The notes below the pieces were generated by a model. It had not been told where the DNA came from and did no database searches. It saw only the letters and a list, made by a program, of their open reading frames with translations. A program made the position numbers and the translations under genes. A stretch of DNA of 64,000 bases from assembly GCA_027604705.1 (NCBI GenBank), contig JADHYV010000006.1:186001-250000 (forward strand), read 5' to 3'. How positions within the stretch are numbered: position 1 is the stretch's first letter; each line of letters begins with the position of its first letter. This document shows positions 44,574 through 55,934 of this stretch, piece after piece. The stretch is from Allomyces arbusculus. Lineage: Eukaryota; Blastocladiomycota; Blastocladiomycetes; Blastocladiales; Blastocladiaceae.

Positions 44574-46379
44574 TCACAATTCCTTGTCGATGAGTGCATC
44601 AAGCACCTCTTCCGAGATATCAGCGTTTCCGCCAGCTCGAATCTGCAAGCGCATGCCCCCACGATTTGTACGTGGCCCACCGTTCGCTCGTGCTCGCACA
44701 AGGATGGGGCCAACGTGGATGGGGAGCTGGCACGATTCCACGTTTAATTCGCGCAGCCCCGACGGCAACGTGAGGATCCACCGATCCGGGCGAAGATCCT
44801 CGCGCATCGCCACATTCATCGATACATCCAATACGCGAAGACTCTCTGGAAGCGGTGTCACAACCGCGTGGAATAGATTGCTCGAGAGGTCCAAATACTG
44901 GAGCGGCGGCTGCAAGCGCAGCTGTAAGAAAACCAAATCTCCGGTCGTCAGCCCATTTTCGCTCAAGTCAAGTCGCTTGACGGTGGGTGGGAACGTCCAA
45001 CTGGTGCGAGTGTGTTTCGAGAGAAGTCGGCTGGACAAGCATCCCTTGAGCGACAGGGACGAGAGCGTTCGTGGCAGTTGCGTGATGCCGAGAGAAGGGG
45101 CATGCAGCCGTGGTGGGTCAATGGAGCCGTTGAGAGCACTGTGCGGCATTTGGGCGGCAAGATGCACTTCCTCGAGAGATAGCGCCGCATGCAATTTGGC
45201 AAGCTGAGATGCGGTCGTATCGGTCCATTCGTTGATGGTCAGCCGGAGCACGCGTGTCGGTGCGGGCAAGAGCGCCAGCACTCGCGTGGTCAGGAAATTG
45301 GCATCGGAGTGAGGCCCCGACAAGATGCGCACGTCGAGATGTTCAATAACGCGGATGGTGAAGACAGAGACCGTTTCGTTTGGCGGGAGCGTGGTCGGCA
45401 ACAGCAAGACGCGCAACTTGACAAATCGTATCGGTGGCTGCACAGTGCCCGCTGGCAAGGCAGTGAGCGCACGAATAACTGGAACCACGTCGTTGGGCAC
45501 CAAAAAATCGTGCTGGAATGCCGTCAACCGTCCAAGCTTCACGGCAATGTTCCGCGCCAGCACAGATTCGCTCATTTGACTGAGACTAGCCGGAACGCGA
45601 GCAAACCTCCTGGGAAAAGCGTCAATGATCTTGAGTGTCATGAGAGTGCCCGGAAGGTGCTCGTAGAGAATGTACAAGGCCTGTTCGCCCAAAACTGCAG
45701 TCACCTGCAGCGTCAGGTCAGTGAGCGCAGTGTTCGCGAGATATCGCGCAACCGCAAAGCCCATTGGGGCACTGAACGGAAAACCAGACAGTGCGAGAGT
45801 CTTGACGGTCGCTGGGCAAGCCGTGGGCATCGAATCAAAATCGTCCCAGTTCCCGCGAATGGAAAGACGGCGACATGCGGGCCCAACCAGCATTCGCGCC
45901 ACGGGCGCAGAAATGGAAGCATGGCGCAGCTGGCGTCCAGGGATCGGCACAGCCGACCACTTCGATGAGAGTGTGGAGAGCGCAGTGCCCAGGTCCGAGG
46001 GGCTCATGATCCGACGCTTGGTAGTGCGTGCAGGCAGGATCAGATGAATAGACCATGGGTCAGCCATCGGCACGTCTCCGTCATCATCAGAACGCGCCTC
46101 GTCGTCCACAAACTTGGCGCCAACGACAAACAGGCCCAGGTGACTCTTCCACCACCCAGCCGGGTCGGTGCTTTCGCCTGGGCCGGACGCGTCGAAATCA
46201 TTGACAGCACAGATTGGGGCGGCAATGGCTAGACGAATCGTCGGTGCAAAGAACCGCGCTGAAACGAGACCCAGGCGCATGAGGGATTCTCGGCCATCGC
46301 GATCAATGACCGACTGACATAACCGCTGGATCACATCAGGCGGCAATCCATCAAGCCGTACGCTAGGGCATGAGACCAT
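44574..46379 (-). CDS. F-box-like/LRR family protein (intact)
   Basis: 601-aa single-exon member. The start at 46379 (MVSCPSVRLDGL) places the F-box-like segment LDGLPPDVIQRLCQSVIDRD...LMRLGLVSARFFAPTIRLAI at the N-terminus, as in relatives. The frame is open for 93 more codons upstream without family similarity. Then come an acidic insert (DDEARSDDDGDVPM), HLILPARTTKRRIM, and LRRs such as LPRTLSSLSLKGC, PPTVKRLDLSENGL and LQYLDLSSNLF; the last three fit the canonical LxxLxLxxN repeat. No transmembrane or signal sequence. Function unknown; an SCF adaptor role is only suggested by architecture. Confidence 0.72.
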   Translation of the reverse strand: MVSCPSVRLDGLPPDVIQRLCQSVIDRDGRESLMRLGLVSARFFAPTIRLAIAAPICAVNDFDASGPGESTDPAGWWKSHLGLFVVGAKFVDDEARSDDDGDVPMADPWSIHLILPARTTKRRIMSPSDLGTALSTLSSKWSAVPIPGRQLRHASISAPVARMLVGPACRRLSIRGNWDDFDSMPTACPATVKTLALSGFPFSAPMGFAVARYLANTALTDLTLQVTAVLGEQALYILYEHLPGTLMTLKIIDAFPRRFARVPASLSQMSESVLARNIAVKLGRLTAFQHDFLVPNDVVPVIRALTALPAGTVQPPIRFVKLRVLLLPTTLPPNETVSVFTIRVIEHLDVRILSGPHSDANFLTTRVLALLPAPTRVLRLTINEWTDTTASQLAKLHAALSLEEVHLAAQMPHSALNGSIDPPRLHAPSLGITQLPRTLSSLSLKGCLSSRLLSKHTRTSWTFPPTVKRLDLSENGLTTGDLVFLQLRLQPPLQYLDLSSNLFHAVVTPLPESLRVLDVSMNVAMREDLRPDRWILTLPSGLRELNVESCQLPIHVGPILVRARANGGPRTNRGGMRLQIRAGGNADISEEVLDALIDKEL

Positions 46380-47139
46380 GACGCGTCCCAGAGTTGAGAG
46401 TCGGAGATGGATCGCCGGCGTGTTGGCCAATTTGTCGGTCAAGCTGGAATGGAAAAGACTAATCGGGATCAATCTTTGTGCGGCCAGATTAAGGACTGGC
46501 ACCATCCGAGAGCCACAAGTAGCCGCTGACGGCAGCTCATGGCACTTGGCAGTCAACCGTGCTTCCAGCAGCTGCCACCACGTCACCTCACTGTCACTCC
46601 GAATTCCGTCGATGCTGTCGTTGCGGGTTGCGGCCAACCGCTGTGCCAGAGTCCACAAAGTTATGAATGGTGGCAGAATGCAGCTTTAGTTTCTGATTTC
46701 CATGATTACTCTCACGGTTCAGCGGTAATGGAGTAAGTGGGGACTGGGGAGCGCACACAAGGTTCATAGCAGCATCCTCAACATGCGAAGCGACAAGCAA
46801 AATCCGTCCGGTTTGGCGCTGGACCTGCACCAAAAGACTGAATAGTCACGAAGTGGCGGCCTGAGTCGTGTTGCTTTGATTGCTGACCAACCGCGAGGCC
46901 TCTGGGTGACACAGATCTTGATGTGTGCTGAGCGTGAAGCTGACGAAGTGAAAAGAATGGGCGGAGACAGAAATGGACAACAAAAAAAATGTACACGGTC
47001 AACAAAACAAAGCAAGGCGCAAGTGCTGTCTGCTGGTATTCCTGAAGGAGCGTCCACCCACAAGCCCCAAAGAGTTGAGCCTTGGGTGCTTGCAGAGCGC
47101 AAGGTGGGAACTGATGGGAAAGGGTCCCAAATTCCACGT
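46380..47139. other. Intergenic region between two FBL-LRR genes
   Basis: About 760 bp of upstream region for the 46379 gene and 3' flank of the 47140 gene. Nothing else recognised. Confidence 0.4.
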
Positions 47140-49029
47140 TCATTCGAACCAGTAACCAGCATCAAACTTGCCAACAATCTCACGCAACTGCTTCACAATC
47201 GTCGACGATTCGAAACTGCAATCTTCCGCACAAACATGGACACGCCTCGCATGACGCCGTGGCAGTTTCTGGGCCCATTTCACCAGTCCCTCGGCGATGC
47301 GGTCATCAAGTCCACACTCGCTCACGTCAAGAACACGAAGTGACAAGGGAAGTGAAGCAGCCCAGGCTTCCTGATCATCGTCTTCACAAGCTTGAGCACA
47401 CGCCTTCAAACTCAACTCGCGCAACTTTGGCGGCAACTGATGGGGCAGTCGGTTCAGAAAGTTGTTGTCGAGCCGCAACACCTGTAACTGTGGCGGCCAC
47501 CCATGCGGGAAGAGACCAGCAAGGTCAGCGGTCGAGAAATAGTTACGCGAGAGGTCAAGTTGCTCAATCGTGGCCGGCACACACAATGCCTGAGGTGTGG
47601 AGCTGAATGTGACCGAGCCAAACGAGTAGGCGCACGCGTGAAGCGAGAGAGTGCGCAGAGCGGAAGGCAAGTGCATGGAATCAAACGGGAATGTTTGCGG
47701 ACCGTCGGCTCCTCCATTGGTTTCCATGGTCAGATGGCAGAGGTCCTGATGCAAAGCATGTCCAAGCGCGTCAGCCCAACTTGGTTCCCACGTGGGGAGA
47801 CCCACTCGCATTGAACGCGTGCCAATGGGGAGCATGGGGATCACCGTCATCACGAGCTGATCGAGGATGTCCATATCAAGGTCGAAACAGTCCCACTCGT
47901 GAAACTGCACATTGACCGAATCAACATGAAGCGTCTGCCGCGACTCAATGCGCACAAGAGCTGCCAAGTCGACAAGTTCAACTGGTTGCAATAAACCCAA
48001 AGTCAAGGAGCGCAGCGGCGTCACGCCATACTCGAGTCGGCGCGAGCTGAGAGCCAGGACAAGTGCATTGAAATGACGAAGATGCCACGCATGGTGCTCC
48101 AGCATCGTCAGCCGTGGCAGCATCCTAAGGCGCTCGACAAGCGCCATGGCGTTCTTGTTTTCGCTTTCAGGAATTAACTTCCGCGCTTTTTGGCCAGCCC
48201 AAACGCTGAGAGACTTGAGTGTTTGGGGCAACTTGTCGAAATAATTGGCCAAAGTCTGGTCGTCCAGTTGATCAATGATAAGTTCAAGGCGGCAGAGCGT
48301 GGAAGGGAAGTGACGCGCGAGAACCCGCAAATTGAAGTAGGCTGAGCCCATTGTCACAATGCGAAGAGACTGAAGCGTGAGTGGCAACGTGCGCCACTGC
48401 TCCTCGTGAATCCAAGAATGGTCAATTGTGAGCGATTCGAGGAAAGGTGGGAACGTGATGATGACGTCTTGCTTGCTGAGACGGCTCAAGACGAAGTGGC
48501 GAACTTGTGCAAGTGGGATTCGCAGTACGTCCTGCTTTTGACAAGTCATAAAATTGACGCTAGTCCACGACGAATCCTTGGAGCGGGATGGAAGCACGAG
48601 GTAACAACATTCAAGATCCGACTTCGGGACCTCGGGCGAGTCGGCATGTCGCAGTGCAGCAATAGCGTCGCCAGGGTTGCAGAGCACAGCTGGTGTTTGC
48701 TTTCGACGGCGGCCAACAATATCCTGCCGGGAATGGGTGCTGCTCGTCATAGAAGAGGTCTCTCTGTCGACGAGCCATTGCATGTCGTTGCTGGGTTCAC
48801 GCAGAGCCGTGTGGATCGCAGGAGCGTAAAGGACAGGGGAAGCAAGCGCCAAATGGAGGAGAGTGACGCGACAAACCCGGAGCACAGCCAGACAAATGCA
48901 TTCGATTGCGTCAAACGGGAGCTCCTCAAACGCAGAGGTCATGGTGTGGGGATTGGGCAACGCAGTCGCCACGGGTGAAGTATCAATAACGAGGTTTGGA
49001 GCAAAATGCTTTTGGGAATCGTCCGACAT
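47140..49029 (-). CDS. F-box-like/LRR family protein (intact, family reference)
   Basis: 629-aa single-exon member. The start at 49029 (MSDDSQKHFAP) is chosen over 48942 (MTSAFEELPF), which is also possible. The frame stays open further upstream with no family match. F-box-like block: FEELPFDAIECICLAVLR and LLHLALASPVLYAPAI. Next, CCYLVLPSRSKD, LPLTLQSLRIVTM, LPQTLKSLSVWAG and LPSALRTLSLHAC, then canonical LRRs IEQLDLSRNYFSTADL, LQVLRLDNNFLNRLP and LRVLDVSECGLDDRIAEGL. It is the best full-length template for the pseudogenes A, C and D in this window. Its 5' end is divergent from OLA1. Function unknown. Confidence 0.75.
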   Translation of the reverse strand: MSDDSQKHFAPNLVIDTSPVATALPNPHTMTSAFEELPFDAIECICLAVLRVCRVTLLHLALASPVLYAPAIHTALREPSNDMQWLVDRETSSMTSSTHSRQDIVGRRRKQTPAVLCNPGDAIAALRHADSPEVPKSDLECCYLVLPSRSKDSSWTSVNFMTCQKQDVLRIPLAQVRHFVLSRLSKQDVIITFPPFLESLTIDHSWIHEEQWRTLPLTLQSLRIVTMGSAYFNLRVLARHFPSTLCRLELIIDQLDDQTLANYFDKLPQTLKSLSVWAGQKARKLIPESENKNAMALVERLRMLPRLTMLEHHAWHLRHFNALVLALSSRRLEYGVTPLRSLTLGLLQPVELVDLAALVRIESRQTLHVDSVNVQFHEWDCFDLDMDILDQLVMTVIPMLPIGTRSMRVGLPTWEPSWADALGHALHQDLCHLTMETNGGADGPQTFPFDSMHLPSALRTLSLHACAYSFGSVTFSSTPQALCVPATIEQLDLSRNYFSTADLAGLFPHGWPPQLQVLRLDNNFLNRLPHQLPPKLRELSLKACAQACEDDDQEAWAASLPLSLRVLDVSECGLDDRIAEGLVKWAQKLPRRHARRVHVCAEDCSFESSTIVKQLREIVGKFDAGYWFE

Positions 49030-49328
49030 AGAGCCGGAGATTCTTGAGGTCGGAGAATTATTTACGAGAATCACAATTTGATGCGGCAAGACCCAGAAGA
49101 CTTGACAATGGGCAAGACTTGACGGTGGCAGATTCAGGCAGATGGGAAGACACAAATCTGTGTTTCTCGCGAGTCTGCTGGCAGGGAACGAGCTTGCCAA
49201 ACTGTGGCACAGCCGACAGGTCACGTGTCGCTCTGTTCTTGCTCCGCCAGCCTGACGTGTTTCCCTTCTCTTCGCGATCACTCCAGCCGTCAACCAACCC
49301 GCTTCCATCGGCAAACGATCCAACCACC

Positions 49329-51050
49329 ATGCCTCCCAAGAAGCAGCAAGCGGCCCCCGAAAAGATTCTCCTTGGTCGTCCATCCAACAATCTGAAGATC
49401 GGCGTGGTCGGCCTCCCGAACACGGGCAAGGTTGGCACCAATTTATCAATTTGAGCGCGGCCTTCCCGCTTTCTGTCGCGCCAATCGACGATCGGCTACA
49501 GTTCTCGCCGAAATCAATGGCCGATGAGAGCGTGCGCGAGGAACCGTTGTTCTGGCCATGCACAACCGATTCGTCCATCCAAGATCCATGGTTCATCACC
49601 ATTCACGACGTGCGCGCGGATCGCCGACATGTATAGTCGCTCTTCTTCAACGTGCTCACCAACAGCAATGTGCTCTCGGCCAACTACCCGTTCGCGACGA
49701 TCGATCCGTCCGAGGGCCGCGTCGCCGTCCCGGACACGCGGTTCGACGAGCTGTGCGCCATGTACAAGCCCGCGTCCAAAGTGCCGGCATATTTGACGGT
49801 TCTCGACATTGCTGGTCTCGTCAAGGGCGCTTCGTCGGGTGCGGGGCTCGGCAACGCGTTCCTCTCGCACATTCGCGCCGTCGACGGCATTTTCCACATG
49901 TTGCGGTGCTTCATCGACCCGGATATTGCGCACGTCGAGGACGAGGTCGATCCGGTCCGTGACATGGAGATTATTCACGAGGAGCTGTGCGTACCTCCGT
50001 TTACTCCCACGTTATTTGTCCCGCGCTTCGTCGCGGGCTGCCAGCGGGTGCAAGAGCCGATCTGATTCGTTCACTCGACTGACCGCAATGTAGCCGGCTC
50101 AAGGACGAGGAGTTTCTCATCAAGAAGGTCGACGACCTTGGCAAGCTTGCCGCGCGCGCCGGGCAGGGGGCCGACGCCAAGACTAAGAAGGAGGATTACG
50201 AGATTGCCAAAAAGGTGTTGGACTGGGTCCAAGTGCAGAAAAAGGACGTGCGCACGGGAGACTGGACCTCTCGCGAAGTGGAGCTGCTGAACACGATGCA
50301 TCTCTTGACGGCCAAGCCAGTCATCTACCTCGCCAACCTCAGCGAAAAGGACTACATTCGCAAGAAGAACAAGTTCCTGCCCAAGGTCAAGGCGTGGATC
50401 GACGCCAACAACCGTACGTGCTGCGTTGTCACCGTTGCGTTTGGACTTGGTTGCTCACAGTTCGCAAACGTCATCATGTAGGCGGCGACCTGCTGATCCC
50501 GTTCTCGGGCGCGCTCGAGGAAAAGCTCATGACCATGGACGAGGCGCAGCGCACCGAGTACCTCAAGTCGCTCGGCGAGGGTGTGCAATCGGCACTACCC
50601 AAGATCATTGTCGCCGGGTACCAGGCGCTGCAGCTCGTCTACTTCTTCACGGCCGGCGCTGACGAAGGTACCCTCTTGCACTCACGTTGGCACTCCTCCA
50701 CCGATTGGCTTCTCACACGCAATTGGCCGTTTGTCTAGTCCGCGCCTGGACCGTGCGCAAGCAGTCCAAGGCGCCGCAGGCCGCAGGCGTAATTCACACC
50801 GACTTTGAGCGCGGGTTCATCATGGCCGACGTGATGAAGTTTGCCGACTTGAAGGAGCTCGGGTCCGAGGCGGCCGTCAAGGCCGCGGGCAAGTACGCTC
50901 AGCGTGGGCGCGAGTACATCGTCGAGGACGGCGATATTTGCCACTTCAAGGTACGATTTGTGGCGCTCTGTGATTCGTGGTCGTGGCGACGCTCACAGCA
51001 TTGTGTTTCCGGAACAGTTCAACGTGACGACACAGCCGAAGAAAAAGTGA
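49329..51050 (+). CDS. OLA1: Obg-like ATPase OLA1/YchF
   Basis: Cytosolic P-loop NTPase of the YchF/OLA1 family, ATP-preferring, associated with translation and stress control. Exons: 49329-49430, 49637-49986, 50094-50413, 50482-50667, 50739-50950, 51018-51050; 400 aa against about 396 in humans. G1 GLPNTGKS (28-35) is rebuilt across a 206-bp first intron. G3 is [11 protein letters not shown]4 is NLSEKDY instead of NKxD, which explains ATP preference in the family. The TGS domain closes the protein ([26 protein letters not shown]) and the tail is TTQPKKK. All splice sites are GT-AG. Firm assignment. Confidence 0.95.
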
Positions 51051-52000
51051 GTTTCGGCGCGGCAGGGAGGATTGATTGTACGGTTTGCCGGGCGGATGGA
51101 TTGTATGATCGGATGAGTGAACCACGGAAACACGAATATAAACTTGTCTCAATAGCACAAACGGGTCGTCGTGAATGGCAATGGCGATAGATATATTTGT
51201 TGCGAGAATATGCTTGTTCAGGCATTTAAGCACTACGACCAGGAGGGTCTCCATTCGTTCGAGTCTTTCCGAGTGGAGCTCAGCAGTTTGGAAGCGGTCC
51301 AACAGGGTCCATTGCCAAGGAATGTGTGCAAGAGACATGCAAGAGACATGCTAGGGACATGCAAGAGACATGCAAGAGACATGACAGTTGTTGAACCACA
51401 TGCGATGAACGATGCTTCCTTTCTGAAAATAGTTCAAGGAGAACCTGAATCTCACACTTGTGCTCACACTGTCTCCAAGTTTGATCAATCGCGGTGCTGT
51501 ATTTCATCGAATGCATGGCATCAATCGTCCCCCGCACACAACACAATGAGATTTGACGATCTAGCGCTGCCAACACCCATTCACTGAAATGGCCGTCTAT
51601 AGCATGCTCTGTGCATTCTCCGAATCGAGCCCGCGCCGATGCAAATCAAGCTCACGCAACGACTGCGGCCACCTCTGAATCCACGCGACAGGCTGGTCAC
51701 GACTGGTCGCCAATCAGAAGCCCGTATTGCCATTAAAGAAGCCGAAAGTAAGAGGAGAAGTCGAGGATGCAGATAAATAACAGCATTCAAGTAGAAATTG
51801 TTAAAGTGAATTTCGAGATACATTTTCGAATTATTTGTGGGCGAGCAAGGAAACAGACAGACAGGCAAACAGGCATACGTCCTTGTGTTGCCTGCGAAAC
51901 CAGAATCACTCCCAGAAAATGCCATGTACTGATCTACCCGTCCTCCCGCACCGTCCCCACCCAGTCGCCATCTCTCTCCACTCATCAGTCCACCCCTCCA
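51051..52000. other. Convergent spacer with 11-bp tandem repeat
   Basis: About 950 bp between OLA1 and the STRAD-like gene stop codons. Apart from the tandem repeat at 51329-51383 and both 3' flanks, nothing is recognised. Confidence 0.45.
51329..51383. repeat. 11-bp tandem repeat, five copies
   Basis: Unit caagagacatg repeated five times head to tail; the third copy is diverged (ctagggacatg). Confidence 0.92.
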
Positions 52001-53775
52001 TCACCATCTACCGCCCTCCACCGCCTCATCGTCCGTCGTCGACAAGTAACTCTTGCGACTCGTCTGAGACACAACCGACTGCCGGCGGTCGTGCCCGCCG
52101 CCGCTCGCTGCCGACCCAGGGCGCGACTGCAAGTCCCCGACCACAGACAGTTCCGAGATACTCGAGACGGCCGACCCGTGCGAGTGCGGTGACAGCGGTC
52201 GGCCACTCCCGACGTGCAGCGCCGTCGACGACGACATGGCCGAGGGTGACGCCGAGTCGCTGAGCGCCGAGCCGGAAGTCGAGGAGAGTGCGGGGGACCC
52301 GGGTTTCGGGATCGTGGGGCTGCCGGATCGCGCGACTGCTAGGAGGATCGGTTGGGTTAAGAGAAGAAGAGCGGAGTGGGGGTGAGGAGTGACGAGATGG
52401 CGCGTACCGTGTTTCCTCACGAGGTTGCTGGCCTTGATGATGCGGTCGACGAGGAACGAGGCGCCCTTGGCGCGCCGCAGGAACGGGTGCTTGAGGAGGT
52501 CGGCGGCAGAGGGCCTGCATGGTAACCCACGAAACAATGAGCCATCGGCTCGCACGATTCGCGCTGGAGCACAAAATGAGCGTGCCTTCGTGCCGGATCG
52601 CGCTCGAGACACGCGCGAATCATGCTGTAAAACTGCTTCGAGAAAGGCTTCTTCTTTCCCTTGGCCAGCTCCTGCTCGCTGATCGGCGGCGCATACTTGA
52701 GCTTGGCGACCAGGATCTACCCACCCACCCCATAGCGGTCAGCATCTCCGCCACTCTTCATTTCACGTGGACCCCGCACCTTGAGCGGCGGCCAGTCGCG
52801 GTACGGAGTCTTCCCAAACGCCAGCTCCATGGCCGTGATCCCGACCGAGTAAATATCGGACCGGTGGTCAAACGAGACCTGCTGCTCAAACAATTCTGGC
52901 GCCATCCATTCTGGGTTGCCAACATAGTCGAATGCGGCCGCACGGCCTTCGGCCAGGTTGGTCACTTGGTGCAGGCCAACGACGCGCACGTCGCCGTTAA
53001 AGTCGAGCAGGATGTTGTCGGCGCGCACGTCGCTACGGGAAAGGCGACAAGGGTGAGCGCCGCATGGTAATGCGAGGGGTGGAGAGCGCGGGGCAGCGTA
53101 CTTGTGGATGAGCCCTTGGTTGTGCAGGTAGCACAGCGCGCGCAGCAAGTACTTGAGGATCGTGGCGACGGTGGTTTCAGAAAAGCCGAGCGGGAACTGC
53201 TCGTCGAGGATGGAGCGGAGGGAGCCTAAGCTATGAGAAGAATGCGTCAGGAATGGGCCGGTGCACAGAGAGGGGGCGCGTGGGAGAGCGGCGACGGCCG
53301 GACCTGCTTTCATGGGCAGCGTCACGCTCCAGAGTCGCTCATTTTCGACAAACGAGTGAAAGTATGGGAGCAGCGACGGGTGTCGGTACTTCATCGTGTT
53401 GTTGATGACCGTCTGGGAGAGCAACGTCAGAACAGGGTTCACTTTGGATCCGGTCTGCGAGGAGCCGGCGCACCATCAACTCCTCGACAAACTCAATGTC
53501 GGGCGAGATGCTCAAGTCCGTGTACTTGAGCGCAACGTAGATTTTGGCCGGCTTGAACAGCGACAGGTACATGAACGACATGTCGTCGACGCCGCCTGGT
53601 TCGACCACCATCAATTGTTAACTGGCGATACACGAGGGGCGTCGCGTGTGTGCTGCTCCGACGCGATACCGATGGACGTGATGAGTTCATAGTCGCGAAT
53701 GTCGGCCGTGAACGCAATCGAACGGTACTTGGCGTCGCGGTCCGCGCGGGACACGCGCCAAGGCGCTGAGGACAT
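52001..53775 (-). CDS. STRAD-like STE20-family pseudokinase
   Basis: 429-aa kinase-fold protein. Exons: 53670-53775, 53474-53595, 53304-53412, 53102-53225, 52780-53032, 52586-52716, 52408-52514, 52001-52338 (intron 6 has GC-AG ends). YELITSIGGGVDDMSFMYL resembles the loose glycine loop of STRAD. The beta-3 lysine is kept (VALK, Lys59) and HxD is HND (153-155) before VRADNILL. The DFG motif is replaced by GLH (173-175), so the metal-binding Asp is missing, as in STRAD. GNPEWMAPELFEQQ and SDIYSVGITAMELAFGKTPY follow, with a Ser/Pro-rich C-terminal tail. STRAD activates LKB1 with MO25; whether such a complex exists here is unknown. An OSR1/Fray relative is less likely given the motif losses. Confidence 0.8.
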
Positions 53776-54502
53776 GGCCTTGCTGTTGGTGGGGGCCGGG
53801 CTGCCTTGTGGTGGTTGCAGCCGTCAAACTGGAGGTTGTCGTTCGGCAGCCCCGTCGCTCGTGGATTGCTGCTCGTCAAATACTGTTGCGCCAAGTTATC
53901 GGCAGGTAAAGCTGCGGGGCGGTGTGGATCAGACGCCGACACCCTGGCAGCGGGCGTCATTAAGGGATAGAGGTGTCTCCGATAGAACACCTGACCGCGT
54001 CGGCAAACCATCATTTTGTTTCCCCACTTCGTGACAATCCATCTCTACTTGGCGCCGCTCGTTTCGCTCGCACGCTCGCTCACTTGCGCTCACTTCCCGG
54101 ACGAGCACCGACGAGCAACACCACGGCGAGGCGCCGGCGTGCTCAAGGACCGCGTACCCTCAAGGAATGCGACCAAGCAAGACAAATCTGTATGGGGGTG
54201 GCGGAAGGCCCGAAACCAAACCAAAAACCGATTGAAACGGAACCGAAGCAAAACTAACACCAAGACCAAAGCGAGATCCAACCAAAACCAAACACATCGC
54301 CTCGTGCGCAAAAGCCCGTCGCGACAGCTCGACACGCGCCCGTCTACCGAGCGCACGAACACATGCACACCACACACCCCTCGCGCTGCCCCGCAATTGC
54401 CTCACCGCCAGGGCCCCCGCAACGGCACGCCGACCTATGACATGGCGCGCCGCAAAACCCACGGCACGTCTGTGCCCGCGCCCGCAACCGCAACCGCCAC
54501 GC
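53776..54502. other. Spacer between STRAD-like gene and PXMP4
   Basis: About 730 bp: promoter of the pseudokinase gene and 3' flank of PXMP4, including an A/C-rich low-complexity stretch (about 54215-54300). The 203-codon plus ORF here is compositionally biased and not believed. Confidence 0.5.
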
Positions 54503-55172
54503 TTACTTGTTATGCCAGATCCAATTCCGCAGCGAGTTCCAGACCTCCGAGTCGTTGTAGAGGTACTGCATACTGGCCTGCAAGCTGGCCTGCAGCGTAT
54601 CGCGGTGGTGGCGGAATAACCACATGACGATCCCCCACACAACGGCCGCAAACAGCGGGAACGGGTCCTGCGGCGGGTCCGGAATCACGTTCTTCTCAAC
54701 GGCCAGCTTGGCGAGCCCAATCATGATGCGCGAAAACAGGTACATGACAATCTGCTGGTTGATATTGTTGTTCTTGCCGAAAATCAGGTACCCGCCGACG
54801 GTCCCGGCAAGAAACGCGTCGATGCGCGATTCCTTGCCGCCCTGAAGCTTGCGCAACGCGAGCAGGAGCGACTTGTAGATAAAGACGAACCGCCCGAGGT
54901 TCCACGAGTGCTGCTGCGTCGCTTCGAGCACGAGCTTCATCTTGGACGTGAAGCTGTCGGCGGGCGGAGGTCAGTTGCCATTGCACGCGGGTGATGCACG
55001 CAGGCTCAATTTGCAAAACGCACCTGCCGTCACGGAACAAGAACGTCATGACGAGCGCATGCGGGAACCGGATCTTGGCGCCGTAGACGAGACCATTGCG
55101 CAGGCCCTTGAGCAGGGCGAGCGTGTCGTGGTTGGCCGGGTCCAGCAGGTATCGCGTCACGGAATCGATCAT
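54503..55172 (-). CDS. PXMP4: Peroxisomal membrane protein PXMP4 (PMP24)
   Basis: Integral peroxisomal membrane protein of the Tim17/PXMP4 family; precise function unknown in any organism. Exons are 55024-55172 and 54503-54953 with a 70-bp intron; 199 aa against 212 in humans. Family signatures run end to end: LKGLRNGLVYGAKIRFPHAL, VMTFLFRDGSF across the intron, HSWNLGRFVFIYKSL, GGYLIFGKNNNINQQIVMYL, AVVWGIVMWLFRHH and SLQASMQYLYNDS. Several hydrophobic segments are compatible with four membrane spans. The long frame continuing upstream of 55172 has biased composition and is rejected. Confidence 0.93.
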
Positions 55173-55934
55173 AGTGGAGAGGTCGTGTTGGCGGGCACGG
55201 TGGAGAACGAGGAAGTAATGAAAGCGCGAGCGCGTCGAGCGTGGCCACGGTTGGAATTTGGTCGAGCGTGTCAATGGCCGCGTCGGTCGCACAGGATCTC
55301 TGGTGCGCGGGGGTTGTGGGGTTGAAGAACAGCAGGGGCCCTGTCGTGGTTGCGCTGGTGCAGAGCAACGGCGAGGAGAGAGGGTCCGGGTTCTGGTAAA
55401 TGGCGACTTGAATGATCCAACGTCGAGCTGGTCGTGGTCCTTGCTTGGCGTGGGCGGGTTCGCGGTCGTCGGCGCCTGGAAAAATTGGGCACGCGGTTGG
55501 TCGTCGCTCGCTGGGCGTAGGTCAGGCTGGGCGTTGCCGTCGGCGTCTTGGAAGCGCGCGACGAACGCTTGCGAGCTTGCGACAAGTCCACGCGCGCACC
55601 GTGTCGAAACGACGGGCCGAAGCTGGGCGAGCGGTTGCAGATCCAACGGTGGTTTTTTCAGCGGTGATTGCAAGACTCTCTGTGTCGCTTTGGCACCAGC
55701 CCGTTCCGCGGTCACGTTTTTGACGTCACGCTGAAATCCGCATCACGAGGGATGGCCAAAGTGTCGAAACCGACTTTCGGCGGGATCCTCCTTGACGTGG
55801 ATTTTGAGCCTCTTGGAGCGAAGCGAAATCCGAGGACCCAGGATTGCCAAATCCATGATGCCGACGTCGCTTCAACATCGCAAACCGTCTCCGAAGCAAG
55901 CCCATCATTCCTGCACTGCAACACTGTAATCACG
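55173..55934. other. Divergent region between PXMP4 and HAD hydrolase
   Basis: About 760 bp with two promoters. Open frames on both strands are Pro/Arg/Ser-rich and look like GC-driven chance ORFs. Confidence 0.45.

Noticed and set aside
46380-46658. N-terminal extension of the FBL-LRR gene
   Set aside because: The frame is open for 93 codons upstream, but relatives begin near the F-box-like block and the extra part has no similarity. The start at 46379 is preferred.
54016-54627. 203-codon plus ORF rich in Asn, Thr and Lys
   Set aside because: Low-complexity A/C-rich intergenic sequence that runs into antisense of PXMP4.
54696-55715. 339-codon minus-strand ORF
   Set aside because: It overlaps PXMP4 in another frame and reads Pro/Arg/Ser-rich sequence. 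The true PXMP4 frame and intron explain the region.
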